Notes: generated from the letters alone by a model not told the origin. A DNA stretch of 64,000 nucleotides from Augochlora pura (GCF_028453695.1 NC_135774.1:21204001-21268000), one strand, 5' to 3'. Positions 11,810-23,802 are shown, counted from the stretch's first letter. Made by a program: numbers and translations.

Positions 11810-11906
11810 TTTGGGGATTAAAAGATGAAGAAAAGTTATTTTTTTTGTTTTATAAATCATATTGGTTTGTAGTACATGCTATGTATCAGAGATGGCGCTG
11901 TATGTG
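11810..11906 (+). repeat. Tandem unit, copy right of the gap (97 bp)
   Basis: Second copy of the unit at 11615-11709, followed directly by the 3' part of the element. Confidence 0.9.
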
Positions 11907-12260
11907 AAAAATGATTTTCCCTGTTTTCCTGCTTTTCTGTTGAAATTTTTCCAGAATTTTGGTTGCTATAAACCTCACGGAGCCCGAGACCTTTCCAACG
12001 AATGCAAAACCGTGGAAATCAGTTCGTGTGTTCTGGAGTTATAGCGTCAGGAAGGAAAACCCGACTTATTTTTATATAATAGATTATTATATACGTCATA
12101 GTTATTATAGCTACTATTTCCTGTACGTTTAGTATAATAAAATATCATTGCAACCATAAAAACATTTATCGAAATTTAACATTGTTCCAAAACAGTTTGT
12201 CTCGAAACAGTCAAATATGTTCTTGGATTATAACAATTTATAACAATTCTTTACTGTTCT

Positions 12261-12372
12261 ATTTATTAGTATTTAAATACTGTATTAAGTACAATATTTA
12301 TTAGTATTTAAATACTGTATTAAGTACAATATTTATTAGTACTTAAATACTGTATTAAATACAATATTTATT
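12261..12372. repeat. 35-bp tandem repeat, about 3 copies
   Basis: ATTTATTAGT starts at 12261, 12296 and 12331, with a partial copy at 12366. Each of the first two units contains the perfect 14-bp palindrome AGTATTTAAATACT. Confidence 0.93.
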
Positions 12373-12710
12373 CGAATAATATTCTTTATAGTTAGGAATA
12401 ATTGTTTTAGGAAAAATAATATATTATAATATTTTGTAATAATATATTATATGTATGAAATATAGTATACACATGCTTTAACTGATATTTCATTTTTCAG
12501 GTTATTCAAACCAGCTTATGCTAACTATTATTATGCCTGCGAATTCTAGCCCTCGTAGTTCCTCGGGATTTAACTATTGACACAGTATACATACATTTCC
12601 ACCGGAAACTAACAAAAACAGCATGTAATCTCTAATCCACGGCAAATGACATATTTTCTCAGTCGCGGCATGAGTTGATCGCGTACACACGCGGCCGTGT
12701 AAACTCTACA

Positions 12711-13259
12711 TACAGGGTGAGTCAAATTACTGGGCCTGTTCCTAAAGAATTCAGAAAAAGTTGTACAGAACTAACTTAAACTGCTCAATAAGCACTATTG
12801 TCCCATGATACAATTTTTATTCACAAGTAAATCGGTACACTTGCAAATTACAATTGCAATTATTATTAAAAAGAACTGCATACTTTTTGCAGGCAGATCG
12901 ATTCTCCGGAATAGTCTCCGCAAAAACTATTAGGATACGATACCAAAACGAATGAATATTTTATGAAATATTTTATATTTTTAACTAAACTTAGTTTTAA
13001 ATAAAATATTTGGAGAAATGTTAATATTTTTGATGTTGTACCCTAATACCTTCTTACTATGAATATTCCAGGCTTTGGAATCCAAAGAATCGATCTAACG
13101 CAAAAATATACACTTTATAAACTAAATATTCCACTTTAAACAAATGCTTTTGCGATAAAATCGTGCTACAGGATAATAGAACTTGTTCACTGTCGCTCTT
13201 TTCCTAAATTCACTGGGAACAGAGCCCAGTCCCGGCCCGTTCACTTGACTCGCCCTGTA
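12711..13259. mobile_element. Long inverted-repeat (fold-back) element, 549 bp
   Basis: Outer ends are TACAGGGTGAGTCAAATTAC and, read inward from the right, TACAGGGCGAGTCAAGTGAA. The match continues to near the middle: AGATCGATTCT at 12896-12906 faces AGAATCGATCT at 13086-13096, and CTATTGTCCCATGATACAAT faces CTATTATCCTGTAGCACGAT. The whole element is thus two imperfect arms of about 250 bp with almost no loop. A TA at the edges fits Tc1/mariner-type insertion. It has no coding frame. Confidence 0.8.
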
Positions 13260-13966
13260 CGGACCGCAGTAAGGATTTAGGCGTCTCGGAATCAGATCCT
13301 TCCCTTATCCCTGTTACCAATTATAGCGGGCGGACGGTTATCTTGACACCGCGTGATACTGTCCGTCAACCTAGATACACTGCCACGCGAATCTCATATG
13401 CGGATGCATTTCACGCGGAACCGTGCGGGACGCGTGATTAAACGAATCGTCGTCGATACAGTTCGCCTGCGAATTTTCTGTCGCGTTCGAACTAGACGCG
13501 ATAGAGGGTTTAGGATCGACCCTGCGATAATTATTACCGCATGTTACGTCCGGTGGTTGCACACACGTCCGACACACGTGTACGTAAGCCAGGTGTCCCT
13601 GCCGCAGGGGTGCGCCGTGGGTTTCACGCATACACGCCGAACACGCGTTGCCTCGGAAGGGTACTGTCGAACATTGAATACTCGATACACGTACAGCTAG
13701 TAGGCACAGTGGTCTATAACGCGATTCTACCTGGCCAAAAATTCTAACTCGCCGTTCTATTTCATTTTATACAATGTATTAGTAGGTATATGTATACGTA
13801 GCATAATTACATGGTAGGTTTACGGTAATCAAGAGTTTGAATTTTAATTTCAATTGTACGCGCATTGTATAACTGTTATTTATTTTGGATCATATCGAAA
13901 TATAGAGAAACTCGATAAAATTGAGATAATAAATCTAATAAAAATGTTCATTGAACTATATGCATT
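13260..13966. other. CpG-rich spacer; no gene recognised
   Basis: GC-rich until about 13740, with overlapping open frames on both strands that lack any known motif, then AT-rich. Confidence 0.4.
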
Positions 13967-14275
13967 GTACAGAGTGAGTCACGTAACGTATGTACCTAAA
14001 ATATTTCTGTTGGTTTTAAAGATACGTCAAATGTTCTAAGGACAGAGTTGAATGTTTCAGTGAGAACCACAAAAATATTTATTTCCGTGCTATTTCTTTT
14101 CAGAAATATTCACCTTCATTTTCTTGAATATGATCATCGCTTTTTAAACGCCTACAGCAGATTTTATTAGGAATTCAGTGACTATAATTATTCGAAATTA
14201 AAAACCGTTCAACATTGAACTCATTTCTTAAGACATTTGTCGTATCTTCAAAAAGAACAAGATGTTTGATTTAGT
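13967..14275. mobile_element. Second fold-back element, right end decayed
   Basis: The left end TACAGAGTGAGTCACGTAAC resembles that of the element at 12711. The left arm segment GATACGTCAAATGTTCTAAG (14021) is matched in inverse by the right arm around 14221-14246 (inward reading GATACGACAAATGTCTTAAG), placing the centre near 14133. The far right end can no longer be matched, so the right border is approximate. Confidence 0.6.
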
Positions 14276-15164
14276 AAATCAGAGTAGATAATAAAATCGA
14301 TGACTGCGCATCGCGATCAGATAAGTACACAATCAGAGCTGACTCTCTCTCTCTCTCTCTTCCCGTACCCAGCTCGGCGAAATACGCTTTATCAAGTTTC
14401 TTCTGCGACGGTTTACGACCGTAAACGCACGCTTCCTCGTGTTACGCCCTCAATCTCGCATTTCCAATCGTTTAAAGTATTAATCCCTCTTGTCCGCATT
14501 TATATCATAGATGATGGGACAAGTGTTACCGATACTTTGTTCGGTAATCACGGTACACAAATGAAACGCGCGCGCGTTCGGAAACCGGACTGAATAATAA
14601 AATCGGATAATGGAACTCGTTTGTTCGATCATTAACAACCGATATCCCTTGGCCTGGTATCGCAATTAATTGCACCGGATCGATCTCGTTTCGGTGGACT
14701 TACGCCGATTGATGGGAACGCCGCGAATACAAAATTTTAACCGCTCACATTTTTTTTACCGTCGTCGAATCGCCAACACGACCGAATTGATTGCGCGTCT
14801 CGTAATTGGAATTATTGCTGCTTGTCACGCGACCACGGCGTTACATAGATTACAGCGTAAGAATAGACGTGGCTGATAGATTTTAATTATTGAATTTGAC
14901 GTATTGGTGTTTTGAGAATTTGATTAGGTATATATGGAGCGGAAATGACGATTTGAAAATTACTTGCATATCAAATGTAGCCGCAGTGATTTACATGCGT
15001 TGGAAAAAGCGGCGTAAGATTTCATATTTTACGAAATTCAACGAATTTATTTGTGCAAGTAGAACCTTCTTAACATTTTCCACCGATCATTGTTGTCAAC
15101 TAAATAATATACAGCCGTTTACGTAATTTTTTAGCATAAACAGTCGATACGAAACAGCTGGAGA
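14276..15164. other. No gene seen
   Basis: Contains a short CT run at about 14342-14361. Short open frames are unremarkable. Confidence 0.45.
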
Positions 15165-15490
15165 TACAGGGTGGGTAAAAAATCGTGACAAAATCGTGAG
15201 GGTGGTACATGGTACATTCTCTACATGGAGAAATAAGTCGAAAAAAGGAGTGACATCTTTTCACTTAAAGCTGCGTTCTCGAGAAAAATAAATTAAAAAA
15301 TCCGTCAGATTTGTACGACTCGTAGTATAAGGAGAAGTAGAATTGGTATGCGATGGCCAGACGCGCCACTTAATTTCTATTCAATAGTATCACTTTCTCA
15401 ACCTTTTTCAGTAGATTTTTTCGAAAACGAAGCCTTAATTGAAAAAATATTATCTTCTTTTCGACTTATTTGCAACCGCTCTATGTGTCA
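15165..15490. mobile_element. Third fold-back element, truncated on the right
   Basis: Starts TACAGGGTGGGTAAAAAATC. The left arm AAATAAGTCG (15231-15240) and following sequence face an inverted copy at 15462-15471, and CACTTAAAGCTGCGTTCTCG faces inward-read CAATTAAGGCTTCGTTTTCG. The symmetry centre is near 15351. The right terminus, expected near 15537, is not recognisable. Confidence 0.55.
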
Positions 15491-16691
15491 TCGCATAGTT
15501 CCATAAATAATTAACGCCTTTCAATATTCAGTTCGAAATTACAAGTCTACTATTTCAAAAATGTCACGTTCAAAGGGTAGCAAACATTCGGTTTCCAGTA
15601 AGAATGTTCAACTCCTTTTGTTAACAAAAAGGAAAAACAAAAACGCACGAACCAAAAATTCGCTTCGTCGTCTACTAATTTCTATCGTCTGCTTTAAATA
15701 AAATATACATAGTTTCAGCAACGAAATATAATCGAGGGCCGACTTTTTCGACAAGAATACATGCGAGTACATATTTGCAACCCATTCAAATGTTTACTGT
15801 CCGCGAGCGTTTTAATAATCCCCGAAATTTAACGGTATAATAGCTACGTAACCTGTTAAGTAACAATATTCCCAGCAACTAATCAATCCTTGTCACGGCA
15901 CAGTGCAGAACGCCCCCCCGCGATCATGGATGTCATCCGCGTTGCACGTTATATCGACGAACCTGTTAGTTCGACGGCAAGCCCCCATATCCCGCGATAA
16001 GGAAAATTCAATTCTGACGATCTCACGGAACAAACGCATCATAACTTCCTAGTCTTCCAATTTCCGTCGCTGGCTTATCCGGCCGTGTGGGTGCCGTAGA
16101 AGGCGTCTTCCCTATGCGATCGGAAGGCGCCGCCTATGCCTGTATACATATACGTCGGCGTAGGTGAGAACCGGCTGGCTCGAACTGCCTCGCGCCTGTG
16201 GACGATTGTCATCGATCGCCGATGCACGATTTCCACGGGCACGGGGCACGAACACAAACAGAAAGTGCTGTCGAAGATAGCTGGGAGGGTGGAACGGTGA
16301 GAGACGTCGACGCGGAGTGGATCGAGGGTCGATATTTCCCGGCCAAAAGTCTGTTCTTCGACTTTCGTATTTCAAGATATTTGTTTTTTCTCTACTCCTT
16401 TCCTCGTACTCTTTGAAATCTTGACATGTAAAATATTCAGTTAACAATATTAAATCCAACGTGAAACTGGTTTCTTCAATTACTTGTTATAGAACATAGA
16501 AATGCTAGTTTATATATTTTAGATGTATCATTCTGTCCTAATTGAGTAACAATTAAGATCTTATCAATACGGAACGATTTCTAAAATTTCTATTCATATT
16601 CATCGCATATCCAAATAATGCTTGAAGTAGCAGCTAGCTTCTTTTTATTTAAATAGAGGTAAAGCTTCGATATATATATGCTGAACCTGAA
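15491..16691. other. No gene recognised; CpG-rich between about 15900 and 16350
   Basis: The CpG-rich block carries overlapping open frames in both directions (for example 16112-16459 minus) with no motif. It may be regulatory, but I see no splice-site pair that would support an exon. Confidence 0.4.
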
Positions 16692-16927
16692 TTAACCTCT
16701 TGCCGTATTTCGATGAGTCTGACTCGTCATAGAGATTTTTATTGATATCTCGTTAAGTATAATAAAACTCTGTCCCTTTGTCATCAATATCTAACCGTTT
16801 AAGTAAACGTAGCCAAACGGAATAAATATTTTTCCTTTTCCTTCTAAGAAATTATTACAATAGAAAACATGCTCATCCTTGTAACTACCAAAAAAAAAAT
16901 AGTAAAAACAGTACGGCAAGGGGTTAA
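16692..16927. mobile_element. piggyBac-type MITE (236 bp)
   Basis: TTAA at both ends. Left TTAACCTCTTGCCGTATTTC; the right end read inward is TTAACCCCTTGCCGTACTG. The palindrome GATGAGTCTGACTCGTC lies at 16712-16728. It is the same family as 22293-22522 and 23803-24051, sharing the CGTCATAGAGATT-like and TTTTTCCTTTTCCTTCTAAG segments. Confidence 0.9.
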
Positions 16928-17039
16928 TGGGGGTGAAATCAATTAAATACTGAAAAAGATCGTGCAAAATCATAGCTGACGTTCCCAACAAACTGTACGC
17001 GAGTGAACTCTTCTCGTTACAGAAATATTTTACTCGAAT

Positions 17040-17790
17040 GACTTTTTGCCGGTTTCGGGTGTCTCTATTCCGCAAGTACGACGGCACGAAGATGGTGCTA
17101 GAGGCGGCGATGGTGATGGCGCGGTGGCGTCGGGCGATGGCAATGGTGTTACATGTCCCCTTCTCCGTCGACCATCATCGTCGTCAGACGCCGTAGCTGC
17201 GGGGCAATCGAATTTTCATCGCCGCGAAGGCAAGCCCTGAATATTCATACGGTCGAATCCCTAGTACCTTGCACACGTCCTCCGGCGGTTGTGCCCCCGT
17301 GTGTTAACGTATAGGTACATAGCCGCTGGGTAATCGCAGGTTCTCCCCCCCACCCCGTCCTGACCGCCAGCTGAATTTAAACTGATGTGCCATGGAGGAC
17401 GCGTGATCGCTCCGGGGTGCTTAAGCAAATCGAACGTTCGGGGCGGGGGGGATGGAGGGTGAGCGCGCCCGCTGAGCAGGCCCGTATTCTTCCTCGCGCG
17501 CGGGGATAACAAGTGACCCACCACTGCTACCCGACTACTACACTATTTATGCCCCGTTCATCCACCGCGCCGGTGCTCCGAAACGCTATTCCATCCGACA
17601 ATGACCGAAATCATTTTCGTCCTTATCGCTCGTATTTCCTTCCACGTGAACATTATAGCGGAACCACCTTATTTCTTATGTTTCTTATATTTTCCGTTGC
17701 TCGGACCTATTTTTCATCATTCTTCCCTCGTTTCTTTGCCCAACGAATAACGCAAATCGTTTCAAGCGGTACGACGCATGAGAAAATATA
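17040..17790. other. GC-rich island; no gene recognised
   Basis: CpG-rich block with a GGCGATGGTG-type codon-like repeat near 17090-17150 and C or G runs near 17345 and 17440. Reading frames on both strands are open for 60-90 codons without known domains. Function unclear. Confidence 0.35.
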
Positions 17791-18731
17791 ATGATAATTT
17801 CACATCGGACTGTCTGATATCCTTTTATTTTGTTTATGCTTTTGTAAACAAATTTAATGTTTTAATGTACAGATTGTGCCCGAAAACAAAGTAAAAGCAA
17901 TATTGACAGAATTGCCGCACAATCTTTGCTGGTTTTTGAAATATAGATATTTTCTTTAATAAAAATGGCTCTTCAAGGTGTGACTACTAATTTATGTATG
18001 GATATATTGAACTTCCCAAGAGACAATATTATTCTGAACTTAGATATAGGCACGCAATAAATAGACGGCGTAACTCATTTTTAAAGAAAAATGGATTTCC
18101 TTGTCAAATATGTCCGTCGGCGAGTGTCAATTGTATTTTTTGAAACATGTATGTATCTGTAACACAGAAATACGCTCCAAAGGAAATTCAATCTTCTCAC
18201 TTTTGTAAAGCAACAAGTGTCAGTCACTTTTAATGCTCGGTAGGGTCTAGCGTTAAGCATACCGTCAAGGCAGGACACTTCCGCAAAATGTCTTTTTTTC
18301 GCATTTTCACAAAGGCTACCTTTGAACGAATTAGAGGACAAGTCTTTAATTGGAAGGGTATATGGTATACGGTGTTGCGAATGTAAATTTTGAGTTCGAA
18401 TAATCGCTGTATTCGTTACAGTTTCCCAGCAATCGTGCGAAAGGAGTTCGTCGGTGAAAAATAGCTATGGAAATGTTTCGTTGTTATTTATACTTTAACC
18501 TGTTACAAGACTATTGATGATTGTTTGAATACGGAATTCGTGCAATTTGTAGCCAAAAATTAAAATTCCAAACACAAAATCGTGGAAGTATAAGAATTTA
18601 ATGATATCGCTGTGCTATTTTCAATTTAATAAAATTATTACAAAGAAACCCTTTACTTTTATCCAATCTCTGTTCTTATAAACGTGTCGGAAAACTGTTC
18701 ATTTACCATACAAATCGATAGTAATTGTTAT
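17791..18731. other. No gene seen
   Basis: AT-rich sequence with a minus-strand frame (18081-18341) that resembles no family known to me. Confidence 0.45.
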
Positions 18732-19050
18732 ATTGCGATTTAAAATAGTGTTATTAATTGCGATTTAAATCAGTGTTATTAATTGCGATTTAAAATAGTG
18801 TTATTAATTGCGATTTAAATCAGTGTTATTAATTACGATTTAAAATAGTGTTATTAATTGCGATTTAAATCAGTGTTATTAATTGCGATTGAAAACAGTG
18901 TTATTAATTACGATTTAAAACAGTGTTATTAATTACGATTTAAAACAGTGTTGTTAATTGCGATTTAAAACAGTGTTATTAATTACGATTTAAAACAATG
19001 TTGTTAATTGCGATTTAAAACAGTGTTATTAATTGCAATTTAAAATAGTA
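18732..19050. repeat. 25-bp minisatellite, 13 copies
   Basis: GCGATTTAAAATAGTG-like units start at 18735, 18760 and so on every 25 bases to 19035. In the first six units the variants TTAAAATAG and TTAAATCAG alternate, a 50-bp higher-order dimer. Later units are mostly TTAAAACAG. Confidence 0.97.
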
Positions 19051-19529
19051 TCGATATTAAAAGCACATAAAAATGAATAATTTTCTATTCATTGAAATGA
19101 TTAAAGGAAGAATGAAATCACTAATCAGTTTCTATTCATAATCTTGATGCCTGGTCGTAACCTTCACTCAGACGATTTTTATTTTGCATAAAGCGGTCTA
19201 GTAATTACGGTACTATTCAGAACAGCAACGTCTATTTCGTAACACCTGCGTTCAATGCAACCTTACGTCAGATCTTGTTCAAATAGAATAATCGCTTCTA
19301 ACATAATATCGTTTTATATTTCATTCAAATTACCATCTACCATTTCGCGATGAAATACGTTCGAATATCCTTTAAGAAGATGCCGGAAAATTATGCGACT
19401 ACAGAGAGTTACAAGTATCTCAATCAATGTATCCATAACAAACATGAACAGATCCTTTAATTTAATTTTTTTAATCAGAAGAATTTAAAAACTCCGTTCA
19501 ATTGTTTCGCACTAATTATAATTGGAATA
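19051..19529. other. AT-rich spacer
   Basis: No repeat or gene seen. Confidence 0.45.
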
Positions 19530-20452
19530 TTAGGTTTATAAAAAATTAATGTCGGTTTTCGAACTTTCGAACTTCGACGCATGTTTTTGGATAACAATTC
19601 ACTTTATTCTGTTTACCTTCCAATGTCATCTTACAGTTGCTGATATCGTACTGCATGCTGATAGGTATGCTTTTGTTTCTACTGTTAATTTGTGGTCACT
19701 TCAAGTTATTAACTTCGCAATGGATACCAAGCGAGTTCGTGTAATATTCTTATATCAATATAAACTGGGTCATAAAGCTGCAACTGCGACTCGTAATATC
19801 AACAGTGCATTTGGAGAAGATGTCGTAAATAAACCCACAGAGCAGGGTTGATTAAAAAAAAGTGGAGACAAGAACCTCGAAGATGAAGATGGTCGTGGAC
19901 GCCCTTCTCTAGTCGACAATGACCAACTGAAGGCACTAGGTGAAGCTGATCCACGAACAACGGTTAGACAATTTGCACAGAAGTTAGTTATAACAACAGT
20001 TATCGACCACCTGAGACAGCTGGGAAAGTCAAAGAAGCTCGACAAATGGACACCGCCTAAGTTAAGCGTAGACCCAAAGAATCGTCGTTCGACCACACGT
20101 TGCACAATTAACGCTACAAAAATTGAATGAATTGGGTTATAAAACACTGCCCCATCCAGCATATTCCCCGGATCTGTCGCCAACCGATTACCACTTCTTC
20201 AAACATCTCGATCGCTACTTGCAAGGGAACACATTTACCAACCAAGCTGCTGCTGAATGTGCGTTCGAAAAATTTATCAATTCCAGAACAGCAGAATGTT
20301 ACGCTACTGGAATTAACAAACTGTCAATTTATTCTCAAAAATGTGTAGTTTGTAATGGGTCTTATTTTGATTTAAAAAAACTTATTCCGATCTGTGATAT
20401 GTCGATTTAAAGATGTAGTTTGGAAACCGACATTATTTTCCTACCAACCTAA
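19530..20452 (+). mobile_element. Internally deleted mariner element, cecropia/Hsmar1-like
   Basis: The ends are inverted repeats: left TTAGGTTTATAAAAAATTAA, right read inward TTAGGTTGGTAGGAAAATAA, both continuing into TGTCGGTTT. TA dinucleotides flank both sides (19528-19529 and 20453-20454), the mariner target duplication. At 923 bp it is well short of a full mariner of about 1.3 kb. The transposase it carries is broken (see the pseudogene entry). The right repeat and the coding remnants resemble the cecropia subfamily, to which human Hsmar1 belongs. It cannot move itself but keeps both ends. Confidence 0.95.
19720..20409 (+). pseudogene. Mariner transposase pseudogene (stop codon, frameshift and internal deletion)
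   Basis: The ATG at 19720 opens a frame starting MDTKRVRVIFLYQYKLGHKA, the N-terminal helix-turn-helix of a cecropia-type mariner transposase. A TGA at 19849-19851 stands where the family has aromatic or tryptophan residues. The same frame then continues through GRGRPSLVDNDQLK (the linker between the two DNA-binding helix-turn-helix motifs) to LGKSKKLDKW and ends near 20085. There it jumps by deletion, with a change of frame, to RPHVAQLTLQKLNELGYKTL. Roughly 130 residues are missing, including the first two catalytic aspartates. The third aspartate survives in YSPDLSPTDYHFF, as does the C-terminal CNGSYFD, and the frame ends at the TAA before 20410. Nonfunctional. Confidence 0.95.
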
Positions 20453-22292
20453 TACATACTCTGATTTTGCAGAGAGACCAAAAGAGGACCAAACGCAGAA
20501 GAGCCAGAAAGCAAGGTCCACGTGGTTGAGAACCGCGGGTCTAAACGACCAGATGTTTGGCACGATTTATCGCATCGCTGAACGCGATATTCGGAGCCAC
20601 GTGCTTCCGTTGAATCATAGTTTTAAGGAAAGAGAGGCGCTCTTTCGAGCGCGGGCAATGTTTTCTCTCGGGTATTCCACGCTCGAAGTCATTACGCGGA
20701 CACGGTGATGCTTGTCCGCGTGATAAAAGAGACAGGACGTTTAGAATAAAACGAGCACATATTTGATAGCGAGCGAAACGACTGGTATCGCCTATAAGTC
20801 AAGCTATTTAAAGGACAGTACCTTGGCATATTACTATAATAGCACCTCCTGTAATGTAAAGGCGAGTACAGAAATACCGCTAGACAGTTGTTAAATATGC
20901 ATCGGAACGCGAACGGTGATACTAACGCTGTTGCATTAGCAGAACCAGCAGTGAACACCGCGATCGAAACGGCCACGGCACCGCGGCGAACGGATGATCA
21001 TAGTCGCCGGGACGGTCGATGGAAACCGGCAATCACGAGCTTGATAGAAAACGCACTGATTCGAACGGAGTTACCGTTCCGCTATGACAGCGGAACATTC
21101 TAATTGAAGAAAAACGCCCGAACATCATTTCTCCATAAGGATGGAATAAATCTTCGTAATATGTATGAACATCGTGAAAACAGTTTTCCTTCATGTAACT
21201 GTTCCTTTATGGGGAAAGTATTTTATTTGGTCACGTAGCAGATATGAATCTGTACGTGCGAAGCAATCTTGATCATCTTAATAATAGTAAAAAGTCTGAT
21301 CAACTTAGTAAAATAATTTGCAAACATTTTAATTATCTGTGAGAAACTAGAGTTATAGGATGAAAGTCAGCATTTTTGTATTAACGAAAAAATGCTTTAA
21401 CATCTACGAACTGATAAAATTCCTTCATGAAAGGAGATCTACATGTTACCTGGAAAACAAGCTGAATTTTATAATTAGAAACGTTGTTTTTCTTCTATCG
21501 GCGCTAATTAAAGCAGCGTTAAAATTCACCATTGGTTTTTTTCCGGAGTATCCGCCGCAGCTGAGGCGCATCACCTTGAGCATTTATGGATACGTTTGGA
21601 GCTAGACCTGGAATCGGATCAGTTTTTTTATGATCGAGGTCAGCCCTGGCCCGCTTCTCAAATATATTGGAATGCATTTTAATGCCTTCTACAAAATGGA
21701 GTGGAAGAGCCGCGTTATGCATTGCGCCGCGTGGATGTTCTCCTTCGACTGCGTCTTGCGCGATTTCGTTAAAAAAAAAAATAAAAAAAAAAAGGAAAAA
21801 TGGAAAAGAGGCATCCGCGAACCGAATGATCCGAAAATCGAAACTCTGCGCGGACAAAATTCATTACCAGCGAATCAATGGAATTCGACAAAATAGAGAA
21901 ATTGGACTATCGGAAAAGCAATTTCCGAAATCCAGCGCGACGCGTCACCGTCCGCCGGCAGGCTCGTAAACAGACGTGCACGAGCATATATCATTATTTT
22001 GTTGTCTTTCCTTTCCCCTACATTCGTCCGCTCCAATTAAAAGATTATATATTTGTGTTATTCAACGCGCGTTAGTTTCTTCATTAAAACAATGTCACGG
22101 CGCCAAGTGACAAATGTTTGTGCAATTTTAAAAAGCACGTACACGGTGGCTGGTATTAAATAGAAACGAAACTGGATCCAAACGACTTGTATTTTTTTTC
22201 TGGCTTTTCAGAAAATCGAAATTTTGTTTTGCCTCCGATATAGGTCAAAAATAACGACAATAAACGTGCAGATTATTACATCTTTCGACTCT
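20453..22292. other. No gene recognised; CpG-rich in its first 650 bases
   Basis: After an acceptor-like TGATTTTGCAG near 20471, one frame stays open to the TGA at about 20706. A second frame runs 20888-21103. Neither resembles a known family. An A-rich run lies at 21770-21793. The stretch could hold a diverged exon, but the evidence is only an open frame. Confidence 0.35.
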
Positions 22293-22522
22293 TTAACCCC
22301 CCTTGCCGTATTTTGACGAGTCTGGCTCGTCATAGGGGTTTCTATTAATATCATGTTAAGTGTAAATGTTATTCCGTTCATTTAAACCGGAATAATATTC
22401 CGTCCTCTTGCCATTGGCAATAAATATTTTTCCTTTTCCTTCTAAAAAATTATTATAGTAGAAAAAGTGCTCATCCTGGTGACTATGAAGAATATATATA
22501 TAATAGTACGGTAAGGGGTTAA
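22293..22522. mobile_element. piggyBac-type MITE (230 bp)
   Basis: TTAA at both ends. Left TTAACCCCCCTTGCCGTATT; right read inward TTAACCCCTTACCGTACTA. Palindrome GACGAGTCTGGCTCGTC at 22315-22331. Same family as 16692-16927. Confidence 0.9.
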
Positions 22523-23802
22523 TCTACAAATTTTTAAAATACGTATATACACTTTAACCGCGGATCATAATGCAGCAATAACATTTTAAAATTAACACTA
22601 TATTAACAATTTCTCTCTAATTCGATTCTCTGTAGAATGATTTATCAGCAGCTTCGCAGCGATTCTTCTCGACTTCGACACTTTTAGGAGCTGCCGGGAA
22701 CTTCTCGAAATAAAACTGAAATCGTTCTGTTTATATTTAAAAAAAAAAAGCGTTATTCTGCCGGAAAAACAGACTGGACATTGAACCGAGCGAAACTGTT
22801 GATTTTATTTCGAGCCGTTCGTTCGAGCGGCGTCCAAGTGTCCGGCAATCGGGAATTGCAACGGCAAACAACAAGAAAAAGGAATATTTTGTATCGATAA
22901 ATCGTTGTCACAAATCCTCGGGAATTTGTCTGCGCAGCGGAATACGTCCGAAGTAACGCTAAACCCGTATCCATATTCGTTATGCTCTGTGAGCGATAAA
23001 AGCTCCTTTCACCTTCTTATTCCAGGGCTGCATCGGTATGTACGTGATCCGTTTGCAGAGATGGAGAAAGAGATAGAGAATTATAGAGATATAAAGATAG
23101 AACGAGCAAGAAAAGAGAAAGAGAGAGAGAGAGAGAGAGAGCCGGGAAACGAAGGGCTACTTTATCGCTGACGAAACGTCACGAATATGGAGCACACGTT
23201 TGCGACGTTGTAACCCGTAGCAGACCGGAAGACACCGGTCAAGTCAAGAAAACGAAACGTCCCGGTGCTTCCTGGACGAACCTTCCTTTCTTTTATTAAT
23301 GTCGTATAAAGTAATAACAAGATCGTTCGGTGCGCCGCTTTAAGGCACGATCGCCACGATCGGTCCGTTGCCTTCGATCGTAAGAAAACTTGTTTTTCTG
23401 TTTGTACAATAGTCGATGGAATTTAATCTCGTTGCCGTAAACGGCGGCTCTTTCCCCACCAGAGAGTATCCATGGCGGGTTCTATCGGGACCTTCCCTCT
23501 CTCGCTTCCACAAGTGATCCCACTTGACTTCTTTAGTGCACTGCTTATCACGAAGTTTTGCTATTTATAATACCCAGATCCTTCTCGATGTAATATTCTT
23601 AAAGCTGCTTCGAACAGCGCGCGCACATTTCCGCTAGTTGACTTATCGCGGGCCATCGAATGCTTCCACATTTGGGACTGTGGTCGTCGAAGTGCTATTT
23701 TGGTACAGTCGCGTCGGTTAATATGCGAACAAATGACATGGAACTCTTTTTGGAAGATAGAAGGACACTAGTTTGATAGACGATGATCAAAATACTTGCA
23801 TT
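22523..23802. other. No gene recognised; GA run at 23116-23143
   Basis: Moderate GC with a short GA microsatellite. The 88-codon frame at 22905-23171 runs into the GA tract and shows no domain. Confidence 0.45.

Larger units (their letters stand above)
11555..12082 (+). mobile_element. Dispersed repeat with internal tandem copies, split by a gap
   Basis: It begins after a TA run with ACTAGCAAACCTGGCGAACT and ends in GACTTATTTTTATATAATAG. This outline (a TA-flanked ACTAGC start and a GTTCTGGAGTTATAGCGTCA-type 3' segment before an AT tail) is what I associate with short interspersed retroposon-like repeats of arthropod genomes; I do not assign a family. A unit of about 96 bp starting TTTGGGGATTAAAAG lies on each side of the N run, so the element carries at least two tandem copies of it. 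Reading frames across the gap have no meaning. Confidence 0.6.

Noticed and set aside
11555..11907. Open frames spanning the N run.
   Set aside because: The 100 N are a placeholder of unknown true length, so any frame across them has no meaning.
20637..20652. GCGCTCTTTCGAGCGC, a 6-bp stem with a four-base loop, resembling a histone mRNA 3' stem-loop.
   Set aside because: The stem and flanks do not follow the histone consensus, and no histone coding sequence lies upstream.
20694..20721. A 9-bp perfect hairpin (ACGCGGACA facing TGTCCGCGT) that looks like a bacterial terminator.
   Set aside because: The window is eukaryotic and there is no gene upstream; a stem of this size occurs by chance in CpG-rich DNA.
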